Source of the DNA: Nostoc sp. S13
GTDB taxonomy: Bacteria > Cyanobacteriota > Cyanobacteriia > Cyanobacteriales > Nostocaceae
DNA length: 57,446 bases
Direction: 5' to 3'
NCBI RefSeq assembly: GCF_029379315.1
Contig: NZ_JAQYWQ010000034.1
Coordinates: 1-57,446, forward strand
In this document: piece by piece, positions 16,721 to 26,544 of the stretch
How the letters are laid out: every line of letters starts with the position of its first letter
Position numbering within the stretch: the first letter of the stretch is position 1
The notes under the pieces: generated by a model
Database searches by the model: none
What the model was told of the DNA's origin: nothing
The model's input: the letters and a program-made list of their open reading frames with translations, nothing else
Program-made: the position numbers and the translations under genes

Positions 16721-17509
16721 TTACAAGCTTCTTGTTTTTCCGCCATCGACTGGTAAGTTAATTCCATTAATATAAGAAGCGGCTGGAGAAGCCAAAAATG
16801 CTACAGCCCAAGCTACTTCCTCTGGTTTGCCAAACCTGCCCATTGGAATAATATTTTTCATTTCATCTACCACTTGCGATTCGCTTTTGCCTGTCAATTT
16901 CATTCGGTCACGACCAATGGAATCTAACCGCTTTGTTGCTGTAGAACCGGGCAGAACGTTATTAACCGTAATTCTATATTTGCCAAGCTCATTTGCCAGT
17001 GTTTTTGCCCAACTGGAAACACTACCCCTGATTGTATTGGAAACAATCATATCGTCGAGAGGCTGCTTGGCTGTGTAGGAAGTAATATTAATAATTCTGC
17101 CATATCCAGCTTCTTTCATGCCCGGTATGACAGCTTGGCTGAGGATATGAAAGCAAATCAAATGTTGGTTAAATGCGGTAATGAAGTCTGATGGTTTTGC
17201 TGCCAGCGCTGATTTTAGTGGGGGACCTCCTGTATTGTTAATGAGGATCTGAATAATTTTTGTGTCAGCGAGGTAGGCATTTACTTTCTCTTTCAAGGTA
17301 TCTGGGTCGGAAAAATCTGCCACGATAAAATCATGGCTTTGTTTCGGGCTTGTCTTTAACTCCTGTAAAGTGTCTGCTAGCTTTTGTTCATTTCGAGCTA
17401 TCAGTGTAATGCTGGCTCCTAAATCGGCTAAAGCGATCGCACAAGCTTTACCTATGCCATCCGTGCTTCCGCATACAATTGCGTGTTTGCCCTCACAACT
17501 TATATCCAT
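16721..17509 (-). CDS. Short-chain dehydrogenase/reductase with atypical active site
   Basis: A 262-residue classical-length SDR. It shows the TGxxxGIG-like cofactor site as GSTDGIGKACA (residues 11-21), the NNTGG core motif (about residue 90), the PG after the active site (NNVLPGS), and the C-terminal GGK. The usual Tyr-x3-Lys pair is replaced by Ser and Arg (SNTIRG, about 13 residues after the catalytic-type Ser of INITS). A subgroup of bacterial SDRs has this change, so the gene is not obviously broken, but the chemistry may differ. It is the first gene of a three-gene minus-strand operon with the VOC and hydroxylase-like genes. Its start has an A/T-rich leader with no strong ribosome site. 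Confidence 0.75.
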   Translation of the reverse strand: MDISCEGKHAIVCGSTDGIGKACAIALADLGASITLIARNEQKLADTLQELKTSPKQSHDFIVADFSDPDTLKEKVNAYLADTKIIQILINNTGGPPLKSALAAKPSDFITAFNQHLICFHILSQAVIPGMKEAGYGRIINITSYTAKQPLDDMIVSNTIRGSVSSWAKTLANELGKYRITVNNVLPGSTATKRLDSIGRDRMKLTGKSESQVVDEMKNIIPMGRFGKPEEVAWAVAFLASPAASYINGINLPVDGGKTRSL

Positions 17510-17540
17510 TTATTTGGTTTTCTTATTTATGGACTAACTA

Positions 17541-17825
17541 TTATTGATTAAAAGTCTTCAATTGAACCAGCAGGCGATCGCAGACCGCTTCAGCAGTAAT
17601 TAAGCGACGCAAGACCCTTAAGACAAGAGAGGGCATCGCTTGGGGAAATTCTTGAATTAGCGGGAGAACAATCTGAATTAAGCCATTTTTGACTGTGTTT
17701 CGACATCAGCTATAGTATACACCTTAAGGTAGCTCAGTTCCTCCTCAGGAAAATCTACACGCTCTAATTCCCCAGTCAAATCGAGTGCTTCCTGAAGTTG
17801 CTGATTCTTCTGAACAAGTAATCAA
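17541..17825 (-). pseudogene. Frameshifted remnant of an unidentified gene
   Basis: Two minus-strand open segments in different frames adjoin near 17690. One ends ERVDFPEEELSYLKVYTIAD; the other reads LPLIQEFPQAMPSLVLRVL and ends at the stop at 17541. Both have protein-like composition, and a single-base shift joins them. The family is not recognised. Confidence 0.4.
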
Positions 17826-18140
17826 TGCTGCTTAATCCCCATTGCTGAGATCCGGTTATTTACTTTTATTCAATCTACTGGAATCTCTGGTATTTATCCC
17901 TGTAACTGCTTTACCCAAAGAGAAGCATTGTGTTTTCGTCTGCGATCGCCCCGTGGTCGATTACGATCAGGATGAGAGGTCGAGCACCTAACAGGTTAGG
18001 TTTGACAGTGAGAAAAACTGAGAAAATAACACAAATCAGTTACAATTTCCGAATCAACGACTTCTTGAACATCATCGTTTTTTAAAAGCCGATATTTGAT
18101 AGCTGGAAAAAAGCATTAAATTCAGAAATTAGGGAAAGCC
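17826..18140. other. Gene-free stretch before the PKS genes
   Basis: No complete gene is present. A short minus-strand open run (17890-18000, including ARPLILIVIDHGAIA) may be further debris. The last 100 bases are A/T-rich and should hold the promoter for the plus-strand PKS/NRPS genes, but I cannot define it. Confidence 0.3.
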
Positions 18141-18650
18141 ATGTTATATCTAATCAATCGTTACGCCCACGGGTTTGTAACTGTTCCAGTAATTTTGGCT
18201 TGTAAAAAAAAGGGTCTGTTTGAACTCCTACAGGATCACGGTTCGCTGAAGAAGGAGCAAATCGTTGAACACCTGGGGGCAAACGGTGGTCACCTCCAAG
18301 TGGCTTTGAGAATGATGCTATCGTTAAATTGGCTTTCACAAAATGAGGTGGTCGCGTATTCTTTAACGAATGAGGCTCTAATTCACAAAAAGATACCAGA
18401 GGAAATCCTTGACTTATACCACCTGCCCATAGAGTCCTACTTGATGGGACAGCAGTCGGGTCAACTCATAGGTTGGATTGATCGCTCCCGCCAACGATGG
18501 AATGTTGGCGACCCCATGATAGCTGACTTCTTAGATGGGATTCTGGTCATACCTATTTTGCTCGCGCTCCACAAGCACAACTTGGTGGCATCAGACGAAA
18601 ATAAACAATTGTTTTCAGAATTGAGTACCCCTGCATCCCTAATGCCGTGA
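18141..18650 (+). pseudogene. N-terminal fragment of a PKS-associated methyltransferase-like protein
   Basis: A 169-residue ORF with a winged-helix-like dimerisation region (KKKGLFELLQDHG, then EQIVEHLGANGGHLQVALRM). From memory this resembles the beginning of much larger cyanobacterial proteins encoded beside polyketide synthases, where a SAM-dependent methyltransferase domain follows. Here the frame ends in LSTPASLMP just after the conserved part, with no SAM-binding motif, so the gene is probably truncated by deletion or is a remnant domain. It precedes the PKS start by about 40 bp. A stand-alone function cannot be excluded. Confidence 0.5.
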
Positions 18651-18693
18651 AGGTTACCGCCCCAAAGTCGATTTGCTACAAACTGGGAAAGAA

Positions 18694-21600
18694 ATGAAGA
18701 AAGACGAAACTACATTTTCCAAAGGCGAAGAATCCATCCATTGTGCGAATAAATCAGAGAATTCAGTTGCTATCATCGGTATGGCGTGCCGATTTCCAGG
18801 AGCAAAAGACTATCACCAGTTTTGGGACAATCTTGAGAAAGGAATAAATAGCATAACGGAAATTCCCTCAAATAGATGGAATCTTGAAAACTTTTATTCT
18901 GCAAATCCTGAGTCACCTAATAAAAGTATCAGTAAATGGGGCGGGTTTATCGAAGATGCCGACAAATTTGACCCCATGTTTTTTGGCCTCTCACCCCGAG
19001 AAGCTATGCTGTTAGACCCTCAACAAAGGCTAATGCTGGAGCTTTCTTGGTCATGCTTAGAAGACTCTGGATATTCGCTAGCCGAACTATCAGGAAGTAA
19101 GGTGAGCGTTTTTGTGGGGGTTTCTACTTATGACTATAAAGAATTGCTAGAAAAGTACCAAGATAATATTGAGGGCCATGCCTCAACAGGTACTTATAAT
19201 TCCATCATTCCGAATCGGATATCCTACTTTTTTAATTTTCACGGTTCCAGTGTTTCTATAGACACTGCTTGTTCAAGCTCACTTGTGGCAATCCATCAGG
19301 CAATCAATGCTCTCAAAGAAAATGAATGTGAGATGGCGCTAGTCGGCGGTGTCAATGTGTTGTGTAACCCCACAAATTACATCTCTTTCAGTAAGCTAGG
19401 CATGTTGTCACCGCAAGGACAGTGCAAAACCTTTGATGCTGAAGCGGATGGTTATGTACGAGGTGAAGGGGCAGGGGTAATCTTATTAAAGCCTCTTAAG
19501 AATGCAATTAAGGATAAAGATTATATTTATGGTGTGATTAGAGGAAGTGCCGTTAATCACGGTGGCGCTGCCCGGACTTTAACCTCTCCTAATGCCTATG
19601 CCCAATCGCAAGTAATTCGCTCTGCATATACAAAGGCAAATATTCCCCCCAATACAGTTTCTTACATCGAAGCTCATGGGACAGGTACGCCGTTAGGCGA
19701 TCCGATTGAAATTAATGGGTTAAAACGAGCGTTTACACAACTGTATCAACAATATGGAATGGACGCAGCTAATGAACCCTATTGCGGATTAAGTACGGTT
19801 AAGACAAATATTGGGCATTTGGAATCAGCAGCAGGAATTGCTGGGATAATTAAAGTGTTATTGGCAATGAAGCACAAGAAATTGCCAAAAATCACTAATT
19901 ATCAGCATTTGAATCCTCGAATAAAATTAGACGGTAGTCCTTTCTACATAGTAGAAAAAACAAAATATTGGGAGCAGTTAAGGACAAAAGAAGGAGATAT
20001 TATCCCCAGGCGAGCTGGCGTGAGTTCGTTTGGTTTTGGTGGCGTTAATGCCCATGTAGTTCTGGAAGAAGCACCAGCGCTCTTAAGTAGGTCACCGGAA
20101 GTTGATCTGACTCTTCAGCTATTGACAATATCGGCAAAAAGTGAGAAGGCTCTCTTGGAACTGGCACAAAGTTATGAAGATTTCTTTGCAACTAATCCAG
20201 AGTCATGTTTAGCGGATGTTTGCTTTACGGCTAATGTGGGGCGATCGCATTTTGAATACCGACTAGCTCTAGTTGCTGAATCTACCGCACAGTTGCGCGA
20301 ACAACTGAGCGCTTTCACCAGCGAGAGGGAGACTGCCGGACTGGTGAGCGGTCGTATTACAAGCATTACCCCCAAAGTAGCGTTTTTATTTACGGGTCAG
20401 GGGTCGCAGTATGTGGGTATGGCACAGCAACTCTACCAGACACAACCGACATTTCGTCAAGCCTTGGATCGCTGCGACGAAATTCTGCGCCCGTATTTAG
20501 AAACACCGCTTCTTTCTGTCTTGTATCCCGCAACGGGAGAAAATTCTCCCCTAGATTGCACTGCCTACACTCAACCCGCCTTATTTGCCCTAGAATATTC
20601 GCTCTTCGAGTTATGGAAGTCGTGGGGTATAACTCCTGACGCAGTCATGGGTCATAGTGTAGGAGAATACGTCGCTGCAACTGTTGCCGGAGTATTCAGC
20701 TTAGAAGATGGTTTAAAGCTGATAGCTCAACGAGGGCGTTTAATGCAGGCATTGCCCTCTGATGGAGAGATGGTAGCTGTTTTAGCTTCGGAAGGCAAGG
20801 TGCTGAGAGCGATCGCACCCTATGTACAAGAAGTTTCCATTGCCGCCATTAACGGACCAGAGAGTATTGTAATTTCCGGACGGCAAAGAGCAGTACGCAG
20901 CATTGTCGCCGATTTAGAAGCAAGCGGGGTGAAGACGACGCTGTTGCAGGTTTCCCATGCCTTCCACTCTCCTTTAATGGAACCAATGCTGAGTGATTTT
21001 CAGATATTTGCCGAAAATATCACATTCTCACCTCCACAAATCAGTTTAGTTTCCAACGTCACCGGACAACTGGCAGGTGATGAGATTACCACACCTGAGT
21101 ATTGGTGCCGTCACATACGCTCTACTGTGAGATTTGCCGCTAGTATGTCCACCCTTCAGCGTCAGGATTATCAAGTATTTGTAGAAATCGGACCGAAACC
21201 GACCTTGTTGCGGATGGGTCGTTACTGCTTGCCAGAAGGAATAGGAGTTTTGCTTCCCAGTTTGCGTCAAGGATATTCGGATTGGCAACAAATTCTTGAG
21301 AGTTTGGCAGAATTATACGTCCAGGGAATAGCCGTAGACTGGTCTGGCTTTTGGCGGGATTATTCGCCGCGTCGCGTGACGTTGCCCAATTATCCCTGGG
21401 AGCGAGAACGCTATTGGTATGAGTTTTCCGACTCGCAACCAAAAAAGCGAGAACAACTTTCCCAACCAGCTGTACTAAAGCTTGAAGTTCATCCCCTTTT
21501 AGGAAGCTACCTAAAATCAGCACAACCAATGTGGGAGGCGTCCATTGACAAATCGCGCTTCCCTTATCTCGATGACCATCGCATCCAAGGAGTCGCAGTC

Positions 21601-24600
21601 TACCCAGAAGCAGCATACGTGGAAATGGCTTTGGCAGCAGCTGGGGAAACTTTAGGTGATGAACCTTATGTTTTGTCAGAAATTGAGTTTCAAAAAGCGC
21701 TGACTTTAGCCGCTCGCGAGACACTAACCTTACAGTTGATTCTCGATCCTAGTAAAACATCTTTCGACATTTATAGTAAAGGCTCTGACGACGAACAAAC
21801 CTGGACAAAACACGCCACTGGAAAGCTGAAGATCACTCAAGACGGCTCCCGGACACATCCGGTTATGCTGGATGAGTACAAAAGCCGTTGTACAAAAGAA
21901 ATTTCTCAGAGCAATTGCTATCAGCAATTCCAGGAAATGGGACTTGAATATGGTTCGTGTTTTCGCTTAATTGAGCAACTCAAGTGTGGTGAAGGAGAAG
22001 CGCTGGGTCAGATCGGGGTAGTTCCTGCGCTACAGACACAAGTCGAGGACTATCAGCTACATCCAGCTATCCTTGATGCTTGTTTTCAGGTTCTTTTAGG
22101 TGCTGTATGCTTTGATAGCAAAGCAGGCATTTACTTACCTGTTGGGATAAACCGACTGAGAGTCTACGGTCGTCCTGGACACCAATTTTGGAGCCACGCC
22201 CGTCTGGTAGAGCAAAGCGCAACCAGTATCAACGGAGATATTCAACTGCTTGATAAAGCGGGGAACCTGCTGGTAGAAATTCAGGGATTGCGTTGCCAGT
22301 TACTAGAGGGGACGCAACAACAAGCCACTCTAGAAAAAATGGACAATTATCTCTATGAATACCAATGGAAGTTGAAGGCACGCCCCGGTCAGGAGTTAAT
22401 TTACTTGCCTGCCGATTATCTGCCCTCCCCAGAGCAAATTGCCGCAGTTGTCCAACCTGAAGCAGTCCGGTTGAGCAAACAGCACAGAATGAAGCATTAC
22501 TACTCGGCGGTAGAGCCACAGTTGGATGCTTTGTGTACAGCTTACATTCTCCAAGCCCTTGAGCAACTTGGTTGGCAGCCGAAATTACATGCCTCGGCTT
22601 CAGCGAACTCTCTAGGAGAACAGTTGGGCGTGGCTGAGCAACACTGGCGTCTTCTAGGTCGGATGCTGTCCATACTACTTGAAGATGGTGTACTGAGCAA
22701 GGTAGACGACCAGTCATCATTTCAGATACCAGAATCAAAAGAAGTCCAGAAAATTTGGCTTGAGCTTGTAGCCCAGAACCCCTCTTACATCGCAGAACTG
22801 ATGCTGCTGGGACGATGTGGGCAGCAGTTAGCAGGCGTCCTGCGTGGTGATGTTGATCCCCTGGGGCTAATTTTCCCTGAAGGGTCTTTGACAACATCTG
22901 AACATCTATACCAGGATTCTCCAACTTTTCGGATCTATAACCTGCTGGTGCGGCAGGCGATCACTGCATCAGTTGCGAATTTGCCTAAAGAACGAACAGT
23001 GCGGATTTTGGAGATTGGTGCAGGTACAGGTTCCCTAACTTCCTATGTACTTAGAGCACTTCCTGGCAATTGCTCAGAATACGTTTTTACTGACGTTTCC
23101 CAAGTATTCACTGCCTCTGCCGAGCAGAAGTTTCGTGATTATCCGTTCATCTCTTACCAACTTTTAGATATTGAAAAAGACCCCGTAGCGCAAGGATTTT
23201 CGGCGCATTCGTTTGATTTAATTTTGGCATCGGACGCACTGTACGCAACAACCGATCTGCGTAAAACACTCTCAAATGTCAAACAGCTTCTGACATCCGA
23301 GGGGTTGCTAGTTTTGCTAGAGTTGACTAAACCCTCACGTTGGAACGACTTGGTATTCGGATTGCTCAAGGGCTGGTGGCTATTTTCCGATCTAGAGTTA
23401 CGACCATCACATCCGCTCCTGAGTTTTCAAAAATGGCGCGATTTGCTTATAGAAGTCGGATTTAAAAAAGTTGCTGGAATTCCAGATACAGAAGCGACTC
23501 AGGAATCTCTGCACACTGTTATCTTGGCAACTGGTCCTAATGTTCAGCAAGTAAAGACGTTTCATGAAAAGTCTCTACTTGCAGAGTTAAACGTTTCCCA
23601 TCAATCTGAGAAACAAGGAAGCTGGTTAATTTTTGCTGACAGCTTTGGTGTTGCGGGGCAACTGGCAGAAGCTCTGAAACAATGCTCGCAAACTCCGATT
23701 CTCATTAAGCCAGGAACAGCTTTCTTTAAACTTGATGATCACCACTTCCAGATCCGGACGGAAGATTTGTCAGATATACAGCAAGTTTTTGAAGCAGTTA
23801 GCAGCGCTCAGTCTCCTTGTCGTGGTATAATCCACCTTTGGAGTCTAGACACACCTCCCCCAGAGCAGACCACGATTGCCTCCCTAGAATCAGCCCAGAC
23901 ACTAGGTAGTCTCAATGTCCTCTACTTGGTTCAGGCATTGGCGAAAGTTAATTGGAAAGATTCCCCGCGCCTATTTTTGGTAACCAGTGGAACCCAAGCA
24001 GTAGGAGAATCTGTTAAATCTCTTTCAATTGCCTCTTCACCATTGTGGGGTTTAAGTCGGGTCATCACTAACGAATATCCGGATCTGCGCTGTACAATAG
24101 TGGATCTGAGTTCTGCTATCTCCAAAGTCGAAATTCAATCTTTGTTTGACGAATTGTGGTCAAACGAGCGGGAAGATGAAATTTCTTTGCGGGGTGAAGC
24201 TCGTTACGTACATAGGTTGATGCGGATACGAGCAGCAGATTTAATCCAAAATCCGTCTGGGAAAGTTTGCTCTGTCGAGAAATTCTCCGACGGTCGCGGA
24301 CTCGCTACCACTGCGCTATGGCAACTTTCCGCAAAATCCCAAATCCAAAATCAAGAACCCTTCCGGTTAGAAATTTCTACACCAGGAGTTTTAGACAACC
24401 TAACTTTGCGGGCAACTACACGCCAAGAACCTCACCCCGGAGAGGTGGAAATTCAGGTTTTTGCCACAGGTCTTAACTTCAAGGACGTTGCCAAGGCAAC
24501 GTCCTTGCTGGCTGATGCTAATTTAGAGGGGAATTTTTCTGGACAAACTCTTGGTCTAGAGTGTGCAGGAATGATTACTGCTATTGGCTCTGAAGTTGAA

Positions 24601-26544
24601 GGATTTCAGATCGGCTCGGAAGTCATTGCTATTGCCCCTCAGAGCTTTGGCACATATACAACAACAGATGCCCGCTTTGTAGTCCATAAGCCCCAAAAGC
24701 TCAGTTTCGAGGAAGCAGCCACAATCCCTTGTGTTTTCCTGACTGCTTACTACGCCTTACACTACTTGGGGCGAATCAGTAAGGGAGAAAGGGTTCTCAT
24801 TCATGCAGCCGCCGGAGGTGTAGGTCTAGCTGCCATCCAAATTGCCCAGAGAGTGGGTGCAGAAATCTTTGCTACTGCGGGGAACCCGGAAAAGCGGGAG
24901 TTTCTTAAGAACTTGGGCGTGAAGCACGTCATGGATTCGCGCTCATTAGGGTTTGCAGAGGAGGTAATGGAGCTTACAGGCGGTAAAGGCGTAGATATCG
25001 TCTTGAACTCAATGTCCGGAGAAGCCATCCCAAAAAGCCTCTCAGTTCTGGGAGCTTACGGGCGTTTTATAGAGATTGGCAAGGGGGATATTAACCAGAA
25101 CAGCAAGCTAGGTCTACGACCTTTTCAAAATAATTCGTCGTTCTTTGCTGTAGACATTGATCGAATGTTGCTTGAACGCCCCGATCTTTGCGCTTCTTTA
25201 CTGGGCGAATTGATGCAATACTTTAACGAGCGAACCTTCCACCCGCTTCCTCATCGAGTATTTCCCATCTCGCGGGCGGTGAGTGCCTTCCGCTACATGG
25301 TACAGGCGAAGCACATCGGCAAAATTGTGGTGTCTTTGCAAGACCAAGAGGTGGTAGCTCCCGTATCAGAGAATAAATTAACATTCCCTGCTAATGGAAC
25401 TTACCTGATTACTGGCGGACTAGGTGGGTTTGGCTTAGCGGTGGCTCAGTGGTTGGTGGAACATGGTGCGCGACACATAGTGTTGATGGGACGGAGTGGT
25501 GTGTCCTCCCCAACAGCAAATTTAGCCATAGAAGCTATGAAAGATGTGGGTGCTGAGGTGATTGTTGCCAAGGCGGACGTAACTCAAGAACAGCAAGTGA
25601 AGAGCGTTTTAGCTGATATTCCTCAACAAGCGCCGTTACGAGGCATTATCCACGGCGCTATGGTGCCCGACGATGCTCTTCTGCTTCAACTGAACTCCGA
25701 GCGCATGAAGAAAGTAATGGCACCTAAGATCATGGGAGCTTGGAACCTACATACTGAGACATTAAATACACCGTTGGATTTCTTCGTAATGTTCTCCTCT
25801 TTTGCTTCAGTTCTCGGAAATTCTGGATCGGGAAATTACGTAGCTGCTAATGCTTTTCTTGATGCGTTGGCTCATCACCGCCGTGCAATAGGTTTGCCCA
25901 CTCTTACTATCAATTGGGGATCGGTGGGCAATGTTGGTTACGCTGCTCAAAACGCTAAGTTAAGCGAACAATTAAAGCGATTGGGAGTTACACCTCTACC
26001 CCTACAGCTAGTGCTGAAGAAACTGGGAGAATTACTGCGTCAACAAGAGGCGGTTCAGATGACGGTATTGGATATAGATTGGCATCGGTGGAGTGGGGTT
26101 CACGCGACTGGTGCTGGTACATCGCCACGGTTTTCTCACCTAGTAGGCTCGAAAGCAGTTTCAGTAAACACAGATGTTGATATTATTAGTGAAAAAGATT
26201 CAAGCCACAACGCTTTTTTGTCGGCAACACCAGTAGAGCAAGGGCGATTGTTGGAACCGCAGATTAAGGAACAAGTAGCAAGGATAATGGGAATTTCTAT
26301 CGCCAAGCTGGATATCACGCGGTCACTAATTCAACTGGGAATTGATTCTTTAATGGCGCTTGAGTTGAGTAATCGACTTAAGAGCGAGATGGGGGTGAAT
26401 GTGCCGACAATGAAAATCATGCAGGGTTTGAGCATTTCCCAATTAGCAGAGCTATCGCTTGAGCAATTAGTATTGGCGAGTATGAACCTATCAGTTTCAT
26501 CAGTTGCTGAGTTAAGTGAAGATACCGAAGATTTTACCCTATGA
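18694..26544 (+). CDS. Type I PKS, one fully reducing C-methylating module
   Basis: Domain order, numbered from a TTG at 18673 seven codons before my start: KS about 30-460 (DTACSSS at 197, EAHGTGTPLGDP at 334, KTNIGH at 377); AT about 570-880 (GHSVGEY at 660, HAFHSP at 763, which indicates malonyl-CoA); DH about 940-1220 (DDHRIQGVAVYP and HPAILDAC); C-methyltransferase about 1400-1600 (LEIGAGTGS); ER about 1900-2210 (HAAAGGVGLAA); KR about 2240-2420 (TGGLGGFG, Ser/Tyr pair, PDD like B-type); ACP about 2530-2600 (GIDSLMAL). No loading domain and no thioesterase are present. The expected product unit is an alpha-methyl, fully reduced C2 extension. I prefer ATG 18694. The stop overlaps the NRPS start (ATGA), so the two megaenzymes are coupled and work in sequence. 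Confidence 0.92.
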   Translation: MKKDETTFSKGEESIHCANKSENSVAIIGMACRFPGAKDYHQFWDNLEKGINSITEIPSNRWNLENFYSANPESPNKSISKWGGFIEDADKFDPMFFGLSPREAMLLDPQQRLMLELSWSCLEDSGYSLAELSGSKVSVFVGVSTYDYKELLEKYQDNIEGHASTGTYNSIIPNRISYFFNFHGSSVSIDTACSSSLVAIHQAINALKENECEMALVGGVNVLCNPTNYISFSKLGMLSPQGQCKTFDAEADGYVRGEGAGVILLKPLKNAIKDKDYIYGVIRGSAVNHGGAARTLTSPNAYAQSQVIRSAYTKANIPPNTVSYIEAHGTGTPLGDPIEINGLKRAFTQLYQQYGMDAANEPYCGLSTVKTNIGHLESAAGIAGIIKVLLAMKHKKLPKITNYQHLNPRIKLDGSPFYIVEKTKYWEQLRTKEGDIIPRRAGVSSFGFGGVNAHVVLEEAPALLSRSPEVDLTLQLLTISAKSEKALLELAQSYEDFFATNPESCLADVCFTANVGRSHFEYRLALVAESTAQLREQLSAFTSERETAGLVSGRITSITPKVAFLFTGQGSQYVGMAQQLYQTQPTFRQALDRCDEILRPYLETPLLSVLYPATGENSPLDCTAYTQPALFALEYSLFELWKSWGITPDAVMGHSVGEYVAATVAGVFSLEDGLKLIAQRGRLMQALPSDGEMVAVLASEGKVLRAIAPYVQEVSIAAINGPESIVISGRQRAVRSIVADLEASGVKTTLLQVSHAFHSPLMEPMLSDFQIFAENITFSPPQISLVSNVTGQLAGDEITTPEYWCRHIRSTVRFAASMSTLQRQDYQVFVEIGPKPTLLRMGRYCLPEGIGVLLPSLRQGYSDWQQILESLAELYVQGIAVDWSGFWRDYSPRRVTLPNYPWERERYWYEFSDSQPKKREQLSQPAVLKLEVHPLLGSYLKSAQPMWEASIDKSRFPYLDDHRIQGVAVYPEAAYVEMALAAAGETLGDEPYVLSEIEFQKALTLAARETLTLQLILDPSKTSFDIYSKGSDDEQTWTKHATGKLKITQDGSRTHPVMLDEYKSRCTKEISQSNCYQQFQEMGLEYGSCFRLIEQLKCGEGEALGQIGVVPALQTQVEDYQLHPAILDACFQVLLGAVCFDSKAGIYLPVGINRLRVYGRPGHQFWSHARLVEQSATSINGDIQLLDKAGNLLVEIQGLRCQLLEGTQQQATLEKMDNYLYEYQWKLKARPGQELIYLPADYLPSPEQIAAVVQPEAVRLSKQHRMKHYYSAVEPQLDALCTAYILQALEQLGWQPKLHASASANSLGEQLGVAEQHWRLLGRMLSILLEDGVLSKVDDQSSFQIPESKEVQKIWLELVAQNPSYIAELMLLGRCGQQLAGVLRGDVDPLGLIFPEGSLTTSEHLYQDSPTFRIYNLLVRQAITASVANLPKERTVRILEIGAGTGSLTSYVLRALPGNCSEYVFTDVSQVFTASAEQKFRDYPFISYQLLDIEKDPVAQGFSAHSFDLILASDALYATTDLRKTLSNVKQLLTSEGLLVLLELTKPSRWNDLVFGLLKGWWLFSDLELRPSHPLLSFQKWRDLLIEVGFKKVAGIPDTEATQESLHTVILATGPNVQQVKTFHEKSLLAELNVSHQSEKQGSWLIFADSFGVAGQLAEALKQCSQTPILIKPGTAFFKLDDHHFQIRTEDLSDIQQVFEAVSSAQSPCRGIIHLWSLDTPPPEQTTIASLESAQTLGSLNVLYLVQALAKVNWKDSPRLFLVTSGTQAVGESVKSLSIASSPLWGLSRVITNEYPDLRCTIVDLSSAISKVEIQSLFDELWSNEREDEISLRGEARYVHRLMRIRAADLIQNPSGKVCSVEKFSDGRGLATTALWQLSAKSQIQNQEPFRLEISTPGVLDNLTLRATTRQEPHPGEVEIQVFATGLNFKDVAKATSLLADANLEGNFSGQTLGLECAGMITAIGSEVEGFQIGSEVIAIAPQSFGTYTTTDARFVVHKPQKLSFEEAATIPCVFLTAYYALHYLGRISKGERVLIHAAAGGVGLAAIQIAQRVGAEIFATAGNPEKREFLKNLGVKHVMDSRSLGFAEEVMELTGGKGVDIVLNSMSGEAIPKSLSVLGAYGRFIEIGKGDINQNSKLGLRPFQNNSSFFAVDIDRMLLERPDLCASLLGELMQYFNERTFHPLPHRVFPISRAVSAFRYMVQAKHIGKIVVSLQDQEVVAPVSENKLTFPANGTYLITGGLGGFGLAVAQWLVEHGARHIVLMGRSGVSSPTANLAIEAMKDVGAEVIVAKADVTQEQQVKSVLADIPQQAPLRGIIHGAMVPDDALLLQLNSERMKKVMAPKIMGAWNLHTETLNTPLDFFVMFSSFASVLGNSGSGNYVAANAFLDALAHHRRAIGLPTLTINWGSVGNVGYAAQNAKLSEQLKRLGVTPLPLQLVLKKLGELLRQQEAVQMTVLDIDWHRWSGVHATGAGTSPRFSHLVGSKAVSVNTDVDIISEKDSSHNAFLSATPVEQGRLLEPQIKEQVARIMGISIAKLDITRSLIQLGIDSLMALELSNRLKSEMGVNVPTMKIMQGLSISQLAELSLEQLVLASMNLSVSSVAELSEDTEDFTL
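24481..24506. repeat. Perfect 12-bp-arm palindrome inside the ER domain
   Basis: AAGGACGTTGCC and its exact reverse complement are separated by AA, giving a 26-bp hairpin within the ER coding sequence just after LNFKD. The residues it encodes differ from the usual ER consensus at that point. This suggests a small dispersed cyanobacterial palindrome has become part of the gene in frame. Confidence 0.7.

Noticed and set aside
16721..17509. Broken SDR pseudogene
   Set aside because: Despite the missing Tyr/Lys pair the frame, length and other motifs are intact, and a natural SDR subgroup has similar substitutions.
21140..22924. Long minus-strand frames (194 and 231 aa) inside the PKS gene
   Set aside because: They lie antisense to conserved AT, DH and MT coding sequence and encode no recognisable protein.
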